A stretch of 64,000 bases of DNA from Microbacterium sp. BH-3-3-3 (GTDB lineage: Bacteria; Actinomycetota; Actinomycetes; Actinomycetales; Microbacteriaceae): contig NZ_CP017674.1 of assembly GCF_001792815.1 (NCBI RefSeq), positions 1,922,001-1,986,000 on the forward strand, in the 5' to 3' direction. Below are positions 8,472-18,597 of this stretch, piece by piece. Below the pieces are notes generated by a model, which made no database searches, was not told the origin of the DNA, and saw only the letters and a list, made by a program, of their open reading frames with translations. Within the stretch, counting starts at the first letter, position 1. Every line of letters begins with the position of its first letter. The translations under genes and the position numbers were made by a program.

Positions 8472-10172
8472 GTGACCACTGAGACGCGCGTCCTGTCCGG
8501 GCGCTATCGCGTCGACGACCTCATCGGTCGCGGCGGCATGGCCAGCGTCTACCGCGGATACGATCAGACGCTCGGCCGCACGGTGGCGATCAAGATCCTG
8601 CGCACCGATCTCGCCGGCGACGCCGCGTTCCGCACGCGGTTCCGTCTCGAGGCCCAGGCCGCGTCGCGCATGGCGCACCCGACGATCGTGCGGGTGTTCG
8701 ACGCGGGTGAAGACGTCGAGACGGGTCTCGACGGCAATGATCGCCCGGTCCCGTACATCGTGATGGAACTCGTCCAGGGGCGCCTGCTGAAAGACGTGAT
8801 CGCCGAGGGGCCGGTGCCCACCGACGATGCGCTGCGGTACGTCGACGGCATCCTCGAGGCTCTGGAGTACTCGCACCGTGCCGGCGTCGTGCACCGCGAC
8901 ATCAAGCCCGGCAACGTCATGATCACCGAGGCCGGGCGCGTGAAGGTCATGGACTTCGGCATCGCGCGCGCGGTGTCGGACTCCTCGTCGACCGTCGCCG
9001 AGACCACGGCGATCGTGGGGACCGCGGCGTACTTCTCCCCCGAGCAGGCGAAGGGCGAATCCGTCGACGCGCGCGCCGACCTGTATTCGGCCGGAGTCGT
9101 CCTGTACGAGCTGCTCGCCGGGCGCACGCCCTTCCGCGGCGACACCCCCGTGGCCGTCGCGTATCAGCACGTGAGCGAGGCACCGCTCCCGCCGAGCGAG
9201 ATCAACGACACCATCCCGCGGGCATTGGATGCCATCGTGCTCCGCGCCCTGGCGAAGGATCCGTTCCAGCGTCCGCAAGATGCCGCCAGCTTCCGCGAAG
9301 CGCTCGACGAGACCGTCGACGGAAAGGCGCCGACCAAGCGCCAGATGTCGGCGCTGTCGAACGAGCTCTACGGTCCGAACCCGCGCCAGGCCGCCGAGAC
9401 CGCGCGCTCCCTGCGTCAGCTGAGCACCGACACCACCATGCGGCGCACGCAGGCCGGGCCCCCGGTCGCGTGGATCTGGGCCGGCGTGACCGTCCTCGCG
9501 GTGCTGCTGGTCGCCGTCCTCATCTGGGTCATGCAGATCCAGCAGACCGACGACGTGCCCACCACCTCGCTCGCCGTGCCCAATGTCGTCGACATGTCGT
9601 ACGAACGCGCCGTCGAGACGCTCGAGGCCGAGCAGATGACAACCAGCCGCGTGAACGAGTCCAGCGAGACGATTGCCGCGGGCAATGTCACGCGCTCGAC
9701 ACCCGAAGCCGACACCTCGGTCGCCGCGGGGCAGCTCGTGACGCTCTACGTCTCGACGGGCCCCGACACGGCCAAGGTCCCGACCCTCGACGGCATCACC
9801 GAGACCGAGGCCCGCACCGCTCTCGAAGCCGCCGGTCTGTCGGTGGGCTCCATCCGTCGTCAGACCGATCCCGCCCTGGCCGGGGGGACCGTCATCTCCT
9901 CGAGCCTCGCCTCGGGCTCCGACGTGGCGAAGGGCACGACGGTGAACCTCGTCGTGGCCAGCGGTCAGATCGTAATCGTCGATTACACGGGTTACACGGT
10001 CGATGCGGCCAAGCGCGAGCTCGAGTCCGACGCGAAGCAGCTCACCGTTCAGGTGACCGAGGATCCCGGATGCCGTGCCTCGTCGCCGGCGACGGTGAAG
10101 ACGCAGTCGCTGGCCCCGGGCGAAGTACCGGTGCACAGCGAGATCACGCTCACGACGTGCTCGGGCTCCTGA
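8472..10172 (+). CDS. pknB: Ser/Thr protein kinase PknB with three PASTA domains
   Basis: 566 aa. The cytosolic kinase domain (about residues 10-275) carries GRGGMASV, VAIKILRTD, VHRDIKPGN (about 138-146) and DFGIAR (about 161). A membrane segment (about 333-356) leads to an external part with three PASTA repeats (about 366-433, 434-500 and 501-566), which in homologues bind muropeptides and lipid II. PknB phosphorylates FhaA, CrgA-type partners and cell-wall enzymes. The GTG start is preceded by AGGAG. The final codons overlap by 23 bases the 3' end of the convergent amidotransferase gene. Confidence 0.95.
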   Translation: MTTETRVLSGRYRVDDLIGRGGMASVYRGYDQTLGRTVAIKILRTDLAGDAAFRTRFRLEAQAASRMAHPTIVRVFDAGEDVETGLDGNDRPVPYIVMELVQGRLLKDVIAEGPVPTDDALRYVDGILEALEYSHRAGVVHRDIKPGNVMITEAGRVKVMDFGIARAVSDSSSTVAETTAIVGTAAYFSPEQAKGESVDARADLYSAGVVLYELLAGRTPFRGDTPVAVAYQHVSEAPLPPSEINDTIPRALDAIVLRALAKDPFQRPQDAASFREALDETVDGKAPTKRQMSALSNELYGPNPRQAAETARSLRQLSTDTTMRRTQAGPPVAWIWAGVTVLAVLLVAVLIWVMQIQQTDDVPTTSLAVPNVVDMSYERAVETLEAEQMTTSRVNESSETIAAGNVTRSTPEADTSVAAGQLVTLYVSTGPDTAKVPTLDGITETEARTALEAAGLSVGSIRRQTDPALAGGTVISSSLASGSDVAKGTTVNLVVASGQIVIVDYTGYTVDAAKRELESDAKQLTVQVTEDPGCRASSPATVKTQSLAPGEVPVHSEITLTTCSGS

Positions 10173-10797
10173 GCCGCCGCGGGTGAAGTCGGGCGCCGCG
10201 CAGCGCGGCGCCCCGCAGGCCGGCGTTCTCGAGCCAGCGACCCAGCAGGGCGTGGCCGCCTTCGGTGAGCACGCTCTCGGGGTGGAACTGGACGCCTTCG
10301 ATCGGCGCGGAACGGTGCCGCAGACCCATGATCACCCCGCCGTCCGTGCGCGCGGTGACCTCGAGGTCGCCCGGCACCGACGACGGGTCGACCGCGAGCG
10401 AGTGGTACCGCGTCGCGACGAACCCGTCGGCCAGGTCGGCGAACACGCCCTCGTGGTCGTGGTGGATGACACTCGTGATGCCGTGCAGCAGCTCGGGTGC
10501 GTGCCCCACCCGTCCGCCGAACGCCGCGGCGATCGCCTGGTGCCCGAGACAGACCCCGAGCAGCGGAACCCCGGTGTCGTAGGCGGCGCGGACCACCGCC
10601 ACCGACTGACCGGCGTCGAGGGGATGACCGGGTCCGGGTGAGACCAGGATCGCGTCGGCACCCGACGTCGTCTCGAGCAGGGCCGGGTCATCGGCCGACA
10701 TCATCACGGTGGTGGCGCCGAGGTCGCGGACGTACCCGGCGAGAGTGTGGACGAAGCTGTCGCGGTTGTCGACGACGACGACGCGCCAGTCGGTCAC
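10150..10797 (-). CDS. pabA: Class I glutamine amidotransferase, PabA/TrpG type
   Basis: 215 aa. It shows the triad of anthranilate/aminodeoxychorismate synthase component II: the nucleophile Cys83 in GVCLGHQ, and His171 and Glu173 in QFHPES; the oxyanion motif SPGPG is present. It releases ammonia from glutamine for a chorismate-using partner. No component I gene is nearby, so p-aminobenzoate versus anthranilate synthesis cannot be decided; the position beside pknB is conserved in actinobacteria. I chose the GTG at 10797, which overlaps the stop of the upstream small gene (GTGA), and not the longer frame. The C-terminal tail after about residue 190 is Arg/Ala-rich and covers a palindrome. 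Confidence 0.85.
   Translation of the reverse strand: MTDWRVVVVDNRDSFVHTLAGYVRDLGATTVMMSADDPALLETTSGADAILVSPGPGHPLDAGQSVAVVRAAYDTGVPLLGVCLGHQAIAAAFGGRVGHAPELLHGITSVIHHDHEGVFADLADGFVATRYHSLAVDPSSVPGDLEVTARTDGGVIMGLRHRSAPIEGVQFHPESVLTEGGHALLGRWLENAGLRGAALRGARLHPRRLRSPSTS
10191..10213. terminator. GC-only palindrome at the pknB/pabA convergence
   Basis: Perfect 11-bp inverted repeat GGGCGCCGCGC / GCGCGGCGCCC around one base. It lies 19 bases past the pknB stop and inside the last codons of the convergent pabA. A role as a bidirectional terminator is inferred from position; there is no T-run. Confidence 0.45.
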
Positions 10798-10949
10798 TCG
10801 ACCGTGACCTCCTGGGGATAGACGATGTCGCTCACCCAGGGGAAGACGTAGAAGAACAGTCCGTACAGCACGGCGGCCGCGAGCACGAGGACGATGAACA
10901 GGCGTACCCACCACGGACCGGGCAGAACGCGCCAGAGGGCTCCGTACAT
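10794..10949 (-). CDS. 51-residue single-pass membrane protein
   Basis: A small gene of 51 aa with start ATG at 10949 and one strong hydrophobic segment (about residues 15-38, VRLFIVLVLAAAVLYGLFFYVF), basic and Trp-rich before it and acidic after it. It is wedged between the sortase and the amidotransferase: its ATG overlaps the sortase stop (TGATG) and its stop overlaps the amidotransferase start (GTGA), which is strong evidence that it is translated. Homologues without assigned function occur at the same place in related genomes as far as I recall; its job is unknown, possibly as a partner of the sortase. Confidence 0.75.
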   Translation of the reverse strand: MYGALWRVLPGPWWVRLFIVLVLAAAVLYGLFFYVFPWVSDIVYPQEVTVE

Positions 10950-11740
10950 CAGGCGGCTCCGGAGGTCAGTGACACCGGCGGGCCGGCGTCGGTGCGGGGG
11001 GTGAACGACTCGAAGACGCCGTAGGCGATGGCGCGCTCCGAGAAACCGTAGCGAGGGCTGCACGTGGTCATCGTGATGACGCGGTCGGTCGCCTCGATCT
11101 GCGGCGCCTGGGGGAACGGCAGCAGCACCTCCACACCGTCGGGGCGCACGTACTCGAGGTTACGGAACCGGTAGGTGTACCACCCGCCCTCGGTCTCGAC
11201 GACCACGGCGTCTCCGACGCGCAGCGACGGAAGGTCGGCGAACGGTGCGCCGTGGCTGCCGCGGTGGCCGGCGATCGCGAAATTGCCGACCTGACCCGGC
11301 ATGGAGGTGTCGGGGTAGTGCCCCAGACCGATCGGGTCGAGAGTCACCGACGCGCTCACCCCGCCGGCCAGCTTGAACTGCCAGTCCGCGCCCAGACGCG
11401 GCACGCGGAGCACACCGAACACTTCGCCGTCACCGGGCTGATCCAGAGCCGGGGGTTCTGCGGTGGCAGGACCTGTCGTTCCCGGCGTCGGGGTGACCGA
11501 CGGTGCGGGCGCGGCCGGGGCGCTGTTGGCCCACTCGTCGGTGAGGTTGCTGGCCTCGTCTTTGAACTGCGCGCCGATGATGGCGTCGCCGATCCATAGC
11601 TGCCAGACCACGAACAGCAGCACGACGACGCCGGCGGTCACCAGGAGGTCGCCGAGCACCCCGACGAAAGACAGACGTCGCCGGTCACCGCGGCCACCAC
11701 GTCGGCTGCGGCGGGTCGGTGGTTGCTGCACGGTCTGCAC
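10949..11740 (-). CDS. srtE: Class E sortase
   Basis: 263 aa. An Arg-rich cytosolic start, a membrane anchor (about residues 26-50) and a Pro/Thr-rich linker precede a sortase catalytic domain (about 105-250). The triad is His159 in AGHRG, Cys227 in TMTTCSP and an Arg in the following RYGFSER stretch. Sortase E attaches surface proteins, usually with an LAxTG sorting signal, to peptidoglycan. No LAxTG substrate is encoded next to it, as is common for housekeeping sortase E. The GTG start at 11740 lies exactly seven bases from a TAGACT -10 element, so the transcript is probably leaderless. Confidence 0.9.
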   Translation of the reverse strand: MQTVQQPPTRRSRRGGRGDRRRLSFVGVLGDLLVTAGVVVLLFVVWQLWIGDAIIGAQFKDEASNLTDEWANSAPAAPAPSVTPTPGTTGPATAEPPALDQPGDGEVFGVLRVPRLGADWQFKLAGGVSASVTLDPIGLGHYPDTSMPGQVGNFAIAGHRGSHGAPFADLPSLRVGDAVVVETEGGWYTYRFRNLEYVRPDGVEVLLPFPQAPQIEATDRVITMTTCSPRYGFSERAIAYGVFESFTPRTDAGPPVSLTSGAA

Positions 11741-11746
11741 CAGGCG

Positions 11747-11752
11747 AGTCTA
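11747..11752 (-). promoter_or_regulatory. -10 element for leaderless sortase transcript
   Basis: TAGACT on the minus strand; its last base is seven bases before the sortase GTG, which places the transcription start on the start codon. Only 29 bases separate it from the divergent crgA -10 element. Confidence 0.6.
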
Positions 11753-11781
11753 GTTCCGTGGGTCCGTGGTCACCTGGCCGT

Positions 11782-11787
11782 TAGACT
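11782..11787 (+). promoter_or_regulatory. -10 element for leaderless crgA transcript
   Basis: TAGACT, same hexamer as for the divergent sortase, with its last base seven bases before the crgA ATG. No good -35 hexamer is visible. Confidence 0.6.
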
Positions 11788-11793
11788 GACCGC

Positions 11794-12033
11794 ATGGCGC
11801 GAACTGGTAAAGGCGACGACCCGATCGCCGAACGCAATGATGGCGGATCGGCACCGAATCCCGTGTGGTTCCTGCCCCTCATGGTCGGGCTCATGCTCGT
11901 CGGCCTCGTGTGGGTGCTGGTGTTCTACCTCAGCAACTCGCAGTTCCCCATTCCGGGCATCGGTCCGTGGAACCTCGTCATCGGCTTCGGCATCGCCTTC
12001 GTCGGCTTCCTCATGACGACGCGCTGGCGCTGA
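11794..12033 (+). CDS. crgA: Cell division protein CrgA
   Basis: 79 aa with two membrane helices (about residues 24-46 and 56-74) joined by a short loop NSQFPIPGIGPWN, the typical CrgA layout. In actinobacteria CrgA is recruited to the septum, interacts with FtsZ/FtsI-type proteins and coordinates septation with peptidoglycan synthesis. The ATG lies seven bases downstream of a TAGACT -10 element, which suggests a leaderless message. It is divergent from the sortase operon and convergent with the rhomboid gene. Confidence 0.95.
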   Translation: MARTGKGDDPIAERNDGGSAPNPVWFLPLMVGLMLVGLVWVLVFYLSNSQFPIPGIGPWNLVIGFGIAFVGFLMTTRWR

Positions 12034-12045
12034 CTCGCCCGCAAG

Positions 12046-12093
12046 TTACACCCGTGTAATTCATCCCCAGGTTGTGGATGGATCTGTGGATAA
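12046..12093. promoter_or_regulatory. Short palindrome and a DnaA-box sequence between crgA and rhomboid
   Basis: The gap between the convergent genes contains TTACAC-CC-GTGTAA (12046-12059) and a perfect minus-orientation DnaA box, TGTGGATAA (12085-12093), preceded by the weaker TTGTGGATG. The box matches those in the origin 11.5 kb away. Whether it binds DnaA is unknown. Confidence 0.5.
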
Positions 12094-12096
12094 CTC

Positions 12097-13023
12097 TCAG
12101 ACGTAGGCGATCGCGGGTATGGCCAGCAGGCCGACCAGCACCACGGTGAGCGCCACGAGCAGACAGATCTGCAGACCGCGCTGGCGCGGAGCGCGCGTGC
12201 GGGAGTAGATCAATCCCACGGCGGCTCCCGTGGCGAGTCCGCCGAGGTGCGCCTGCCACGAGATACCCACCGCGGCAAGTGCCCCGGCGAAGTCGCCGCT
12301 CCCGATCGATTGCACGCCGGCCGCGACGAACGGCCAGGCGAAGTTGATCGCGATGATGACGCCGATCACGCGGATGTCGGCACCGATGTGACGACCGATT
12401 ACGAGCAGGGCGCCGAAGAGCGCGAAGATCGCCCCCGACGCACCAACCGTCCACACCCCGGGAGCGAGCAGGGCCACCGCGACCGAGCCGCCGAGAGCGC
12501 CGACGACGTAGAGCGTCAGGAAGCGCGCGCGACCCAGCAGCGGCTCGAGATTGCGACCGATGAACCACAGCGCGAGCATGTTCAACGCCACGTGGAAGAA
12601 CCCGCCGTGCACCAGCGCGACGGTGAGCAACCGCCACGGCTGGATGAGACCGGCCTGCGGCAGCAGATACACGCTGTTGAACGCCAGCAGGTTGGTGAGC
12701 AGGGGACCCACACCGGGGATGAGCCCGATGACGTAGACCAGCCCCGTCACAGCGATGATCGCCAGGGTCACGCGAGGGCGGTCCGACGAGACGATCGCCA
12801 TCGGGCGCGAAGCCCAGCGGCGCTGCGCCTTCTTCTGCGCCGGAGTCTGCGAGGCGCGTTGCTGCGCCATGCACTCCGGGCAGATGACTCCGACGGCGGC
12901 GGGGGTACGGCAATCCGAGCACACGGTGCGCATGCACCGCTGGCACAGCACGAAGCTCTGCCGGTCAGGGTGCCGGTAACAGAAGTTGTCGCTGTTGCGA
13001 CGGAACTCGTCGGTCGTAGACAC
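12097..13023 (-). CDS. Rhomboid intramembrane serine protease with N-terminal zinc-finger
   Basis: 308 aa. The N-terminal 55 residues contain paired cysteines and a histidine (CYRH, CQRC, CSDC, CPEC) like a B-box zinc finger, a common addition in actinobacterial rhomboids. The membrane domain (about residues 85-308) has about six or seven helices with catalytic Ser196 in GASG and His259 in WQAHLGG, plus the conserved HxxxN motif (HVALN). Rhomboids cut membrane proteins within or near the bilayer; the substrate is unknown. The GTG start at 13023 follows a G-rich stretch. Confidence 0.92.
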   Translation of the reverse strand: MSTTDEFRRNSDNFCYRHPDRQSFVLCQRCMRTVCSDCRTPAAVGVICPECMAQQRASQTPAQKKAQRRWASRPMAIVSSDRPRVTLAIIAVTGLVYVIGLIPGVGPLLTNLLAFNSVYLLPQAGLIQPWRLLTVALVHGGFFHVALNMLALWFIGRNLEPLLGRARFLTLYVVGALGGSVAVALLAPGVWTVGASGAIFALFGALLVIGRHIGADIRVIGVIIAINFAWPFVAAGVQSIGSGDFAGALAAVGISWQAHLGGLATGAAVGLIYSRTRAPRQRGLQICLLVALTVVLVGLLAIPAIAYV

Positions 13024-13041
13024 CCCCGCCGCCCGTGGGAC

Positions 13042-13599
13042 TCAGACCGAGACGACGTCGACCGACTGAAGGACGACGTCGGCCTTCGGCCGGTCCTGCG
13101 CACCGGTGGGCACCGCGGCGATGGCGTCGACGACAGCCTTGGAGGCGTCATCGGCGACCTCGCCGAAGATCGTGTGCTTGCCCTGGAGCCACGGGGTCGG
13201 GTCGGTGGTGATGAAGAACTGCGACCCGTTGGTGCCCTCGGCCTTGCCGGTGATGGCGTTGCGACGCAGTCCCGCGTTGGCCATGGCCAGCTTGTAGGGC
13301 GCGGTGAAGTCGAGCTCGGGGCTGATCTCGTCGTTGAAGTTGTACCCGGGGCCACCGATGCCCTGGCCGAGGGGATCGCCGCCCTGGATCATGAAGTTGG
13401 GGATGATGCGGTGGAAGATCACGTCGGAGTACAGGGGACCTTCGCCCGGGGCACCCGTAGCCGGGTTGGTCCATTCCTGGGTTCCGTCGGAGAGCCCGAC
13501 GAAGTTGCGGACGGTACGCGGAGCGTGGTCACCGAACAGGTTGACGACGATGTCGCCGTGGTTGGTGTGGAGGGTCGCGACGGCAGTGTGGTTGGCCAT
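13042..13599 (-). CDS. ppiA: Cyclophilin-type peptidyl-prolyl cis-trans isomerase
   Basis: 185 aa, a single compact cyclophilin domain with the motifs FHRIIPNFMIQGGDP, GTNGSQFFITTDPTPWLQGKHTIFGEV. The Arg, Phe, Met, Gln and His residues of the active site are present. No signal peptide is seen, so it should be cytosolic and assist proline isomerisation during folding. The position near gyrA and the rhomboid gene is conserved in actinobacteria. The gap to the rhomboid gene is only 18 bases, so the two are probably co-transcribed. Confidence 0.94.
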   Translation of the reverse strand: MANHTAVATLHTNHGDIVVNLFGDHAPRTVRNFVGLSDGTQEWTNPATGAPGEGPLYSDVIFHRIIPNFMIQGGDPLGQGIGGPGYNFNDEISPELDFTAPYKLAMANAGLRRNAITGKAEGTNGSQFFITTDPTPWLQGKHTIFGEVADDASKAVVDAIAAVPTGAQDRPKADVVLQSVDVVSV

Positions 13600-13700
13600 G
13601 GGTACATTCTCTCAGAGTTATCTGCAAGGGTCGGCGGCGCAGGCGGCCCCTTCTGGCAAGATGAACGCAACGTACATCCCATCGATAGGGAGGATGAGCC

Positions 13701-14273
13701 GTGGGCCTCAGCCGCAAGAGCAAGAAGGAACTGCGCAAGCTCCAGAAGCACGCCGCCAAGGTGTGGGAGTCGCAGCAGGTGCTGCTGGGCGAGAGCGGGA
13801 AGGTCGCTCGTGAAGCCGGCCACCAGCTCGGTCGCTTCAGCCGCGAAGACCTTGTCCCCGCCGTGCAGGACGGGTACAGCAAGTACGCCGCCCCGTACGT
13901 CGACAAGAGCGTGAAGTACAGCAACCGTTTCCTCAGCACCAAGGTCGTCCCGGCCGCCGGTGCCGTGGTCGGCGGAGCCATGTCCGTGTGGGACGCCGCG
14001 GGCGACACCCGTGACCGCCTCGCGAAGGGCCGTGGCTTCGAGCTCGACACTCACAAGTACGCCAAGCGTGCCGAGAAGTACGGCAAGCAGGCCTCGAAGC
14101 GTCTCGCCAAGAAGCTGCCGTCGCAGCACGACGGAATCGGCGCCGGCGGTGTCATCGCGATCATCCTCGGTGTCGTCGCCGCGGCCGGCGTGGCGTACGC
14201 CGCCTGGCAGACGCTGCGCGCCGATGACGAGCTGTGGGTTGCCGACGACCCGCTGCGTGCACCGGACGCGTGA
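13701..14273 (+). CDS. Basic protein with C-terminal membrane anchor, function unknown
   Basis: 190 aa, Lys/Arg-rich (starts GLSRKSKKELRKLQKHAAKVW), helical in the middle, with one hydrophobic segment near the C-terminus (about residues 148-170, GAGGVIAIILGVVAAAGVAYAAW) and a short acidic end. The GTG start is preceded by GGGAGG. Its third codon positions are GC-rich like the neighbouring genes, so it is a real gene. I do not recognise a family with known function; similar actinobacterial proteins have, I believe, been labelled helicase in databases, but no helicase motif is present. Its stop overlaps the next start (GTGA). Confidence 0.85.
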   Translation: MGLSRKSKKELRKLQKHAAKVWESQQVLLGESGKVAREAGHQLGRFSREDLVPAVQDGYSKYAAPYVDKSVKYSNRFLSTKVVPAAGAVVGGAMSVWDAAGDTRDRLAKGRGFELDTHKYAKRAEKYGKQASKRLAKKLPSQHDGIGAGGVIAIILGVVAAAGVAYAAWQTLRADDELWVADDPLRAPDA

Positions 14274-14743
14274 GCGACCCCACCATCAGAGTCAGAGAGG
14301 CCGCGCGTGAGCGCGGCCTCTCTGTCGTCATACGCGAACGCCCCGCGGCCTCTAGCCTCGACGAGGCGGCCGCGCTTCTCGGCATCCCGGCCGCCTCGAT
14401 CGTGAAGACGCTCGTCGTCAAGCGATCCGACGACACCTACCTGTTCGCGCTGATCCCCGGCGATCGGGCGATCTCGTGGCCGAAGCTCCGCGCGATCGTG
14501 GGCGTCAACAAGCTCCGCCTCCCCGAGCCGGAGTTGGCGCTCGCGGCCACCGGATACGAGCGTGGGACCATCGTTCCGGTCGGCAGCACCACCGACTGGC
14601 CCATCTACGCCGACGAGCGCATCATCGGGGAGCGCATCGCCATGGGCGCCGGAGCCCATGGCTACAGCCTGTTCGTCGACGCCGACGATCTCCTCTCGTC
14701 CTACGGCGCCGTGGTCGCCGACATCAGCACCGAACGGGCCTGA
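14270..14743 (+). CDS. YbaK/EbsC-type aminoacyl-tRNA deacylase
   Basis: 157 aa. The fold signatures of the YbaK/ProX editing superfamily are visible: the Ala/Ser-rich start of the domain, IVKTLVVKRSDDTYLFALIPGDRAISWPKL with the conserved lysine, and the glycine-rich GAGAHGYSLFVDADDL. These enzymes hydrolyse mischarged tRNAs such as Cys-tRNA(Pro). I chose the GTG at 14270, which overlaps the preceding stop, over the longer frame inside the previous gene. Coupling to the upstream membrane protein suggests one transcript. Confidence 0.85.
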   Translation: MSDPTIRVREAARERGLSVVIRERPAASSLDEAAALLGIPAASIVKTLVVKRSDDTYLFALIPGDRAISWPKLRAIVGVNKLRLPEPELALAATGYERGTIVPVGSTTDWPIYADERIIGERIAMGAGAHGYSLFVDADDLLSSYGAVVADISTERA

Positions 14744-14749
14744 CCGGGC

Positions 14750-15181
14750 TCACGGCCGGGCTAGGCCCGCCATCCGGAACGCCACGTCGACCAGCTGCAC
14801 GCGCCGCAGCTTGCGGGCGGTCGACAGCGTGAACCACTCCGCCCGGTCGGTGGAGCCGTCGACCTCGTTGCGCAGGCGCCCGCCCACGACGTGCGCGCGG
14901 TAGACGATCCGCAGGGCGTGGAGGGGTCCGGTCTTCCCCTCGGCAGCGCGCGACTCGGCAGGGATGACCCGCGAATGGATACCGAGAAGCTCGTCGATGC
15001 CGACCCGGTACCCGGTCTCTTCGCGCACCTCGCGGCGCACAGCGCTCACGGGGTCCTCACCGTCTTCCAGACCGCCACCCGGCAGCGTCCACGCCGCGCG
15101 TCGCCCGTGCACCCAGTGGGCGAGCAGCACGCGGTCTTCGGCGTCGGTGATGACGGCGTACGCGGCGACCCGCATGTCCAT
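14750..15181 (-). CDS. NUDIX hydrolase
   Basis: 143 aa, with a complete NUDIX box from Gly to Gly-Tyr: GGLEDGE, seven residues, then REVREETGY (about residues 36-58). The family hydrolyses nucleoside diphosphates linked to another moiety; the sequence does not reveal the substrate. The ATG at 15181 lies seven bases from a TAGAGT -10 element on the same strand, so the message is probably leaderless. It is convergent with the deacylase gene (six-base gap). Confidence 0.9.
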   Translation of the reverse strand: MDMRVAAYAVITDAEDRVLLAHWVHGRRAAWTLPGGGLEDGEDPVSAVRREVREETGYRVGIDELLGIHSRVIPAESRAAEGKTGPLHALRIVYRAHVVGGRLRNEVDGSTDRAEWFTLSTARKLRRVQLVDVAFRMAGLARP

Positions 15182-15187
15182 GACCGA

Positions 15188-15193
15188 ACTCTA
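15188..15193 (-). promoter_or_regulatory. -10 element for leaderless NUDIX transcript
   Basis: TAGAGT on the minus strand, last base seven bases before the NUDIX ATG. Confidence 0.55.
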
Positions 15194-15247
15194 GCGAAGC
15201 GGAGGCGGCCGCACGTCCCGGCGCGAGCGGCGCGGCCGGAAACGAGA

Positions 15248-15273
15248 AGAGCCGGTCCTGATGGACCGGCTCT
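15248..15273 (-). terminator. Terminator of the tRNA pair
   Basis: Perfect 11-bp stem AGAGCCGGTCC / GGACCGGCTCT with a four-base loop, 11 bases beyond the 3' end of tRNA-Ala and upstream of the NUDIX promoter. Confidence 0.7.
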
Positions 15274-15283
15274 TGCACCGTTG

Positions 15284-15356
15284 TGGAGCCTAGGAGATTC
15301 GAACTCCTGACATCCTGCTTGCAAAGCAGGCGCTCTACCAGCTGAGCTAAGGCCCC
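15284..15356 (-). tRNA. tRNA-Ala (anticodon TGC)
   Basis: 73 bases on the minus strand. Acceptor stem GGGGCCT/AGGCTCC (one G-U pair), D-arm TAGCTCAGCTGGTAGAGC, anticodon stem-loop CTGC-TTTGCAA-GCAG with anticodon TGC, and T-arm GTTCGAATC. The discriminator is A and CCA is not encoded. The order gyrA, DUF3566, tRNA-Ile, tRNA-Ala is conserved in many actinobacteria. Confidence 0.97.
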
Positions 15357-15370
15357 GTGAGGGAGAAGGG

Positions 15371-15444
15371 TGGGGCTACCAGGACTTGAACCTGGGACCT
15401 CTTCATTATCAGTGAAGCGCTCTAACCGCCTGAGCTATAGCCCC
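15371..15444 (-). tRNA. tRNA-Ile (anticodon GAT)
   Basis: 74 bases on the minus strand. Acceptor stem GGGGCTA/TAGCCCC, anticodon loop CTGATAA between CTTCA and TGAAG (anticodon GAT), and T-arm GTTCAAGTC; discriminator A, no encoded CCA. It lies 14 bases upstream of tRNA-Ala and is presumably transcribed with it. Confidence 0.97.
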
Positions 15445-15452
15445 GTCTCGGT

Positions 15453-15466
15453 GACGTGATCACGTC
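15453..15466. repeat. 14-bp perfect palindrome downstream of the DUF3566 gene
   Basis: GACGTGATCACGTC lies between the DUF3566 stop and tRNA-Ile. It may be part of the tRNA promoter region or of a terminator for the gyrase operon; the sequence alone does not decide. Confidence 0.4.
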
Positions 15467-15512
15467 AACCTCGAAGACTTTACCGGATCACCGAGGTTTT
15501 TCCGAATCGACG

Positions 15513-15913
15513 TCAGTTCGACGTGAAGCCGACGAGCAGACCGCCCGTGACCTTGACGGCGAGGTTGTAGATCCCCGCCATGACGGCGCCCAGAACGGTG
15601 ACCACGACGAGGTTGAGGATCGCCACGATGGCCGCGAAGGCCATGACCTGCGGCAGGCCGACGTACTGCGAGAGCGTCGCCCCGCCGTCGGTGAAGCTCG
15701 TGAAGAACTCATCGAGCTTCGTGATGAGGCCGGTCGCCGACACCACGAGGTAGATCAAGAAGTACGACACGACCGTGACGATGGCCAGGGCCACCGCTGC
15801 CAGGAACGACAGCTTCACGGCCGACCAGAAGTCGATGTACACCAGGCGCAGACGTACCTGCTTGGCAGGGGTCTTGTGAGTCGACTTCTTGGCGAGTTTG
15901 TCGGCTACCGTGC

Positions 15914-15917
<4 letters not shown>
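15513..15917 (-). CDS. DUF3566 membrane protein downstream of gyrA
   Basis: 134 aa. A basic N-terminus (about residues 1-24, rich in Lys and Thr) precedes two to three hydrophobic segments (about 32-62 and 90-118), as in the DUF3566 family that regularly follows gyrA in actinobacteria. The ATG overlaps the gyrA stop by ATGA, so translation is coupled to gyrase. The function is unknown; a role in membrane or division has been inferred for homologues only from conservation. Confidence 0.9.
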
Positions 15918-18544
<2,627 letters not shown>

Positions 18545-18597
18545 GTCTTCTCAGTTTCGTAGTGCGTCGTCGTCGATCGTCGTCGTGCCGGACGAGA

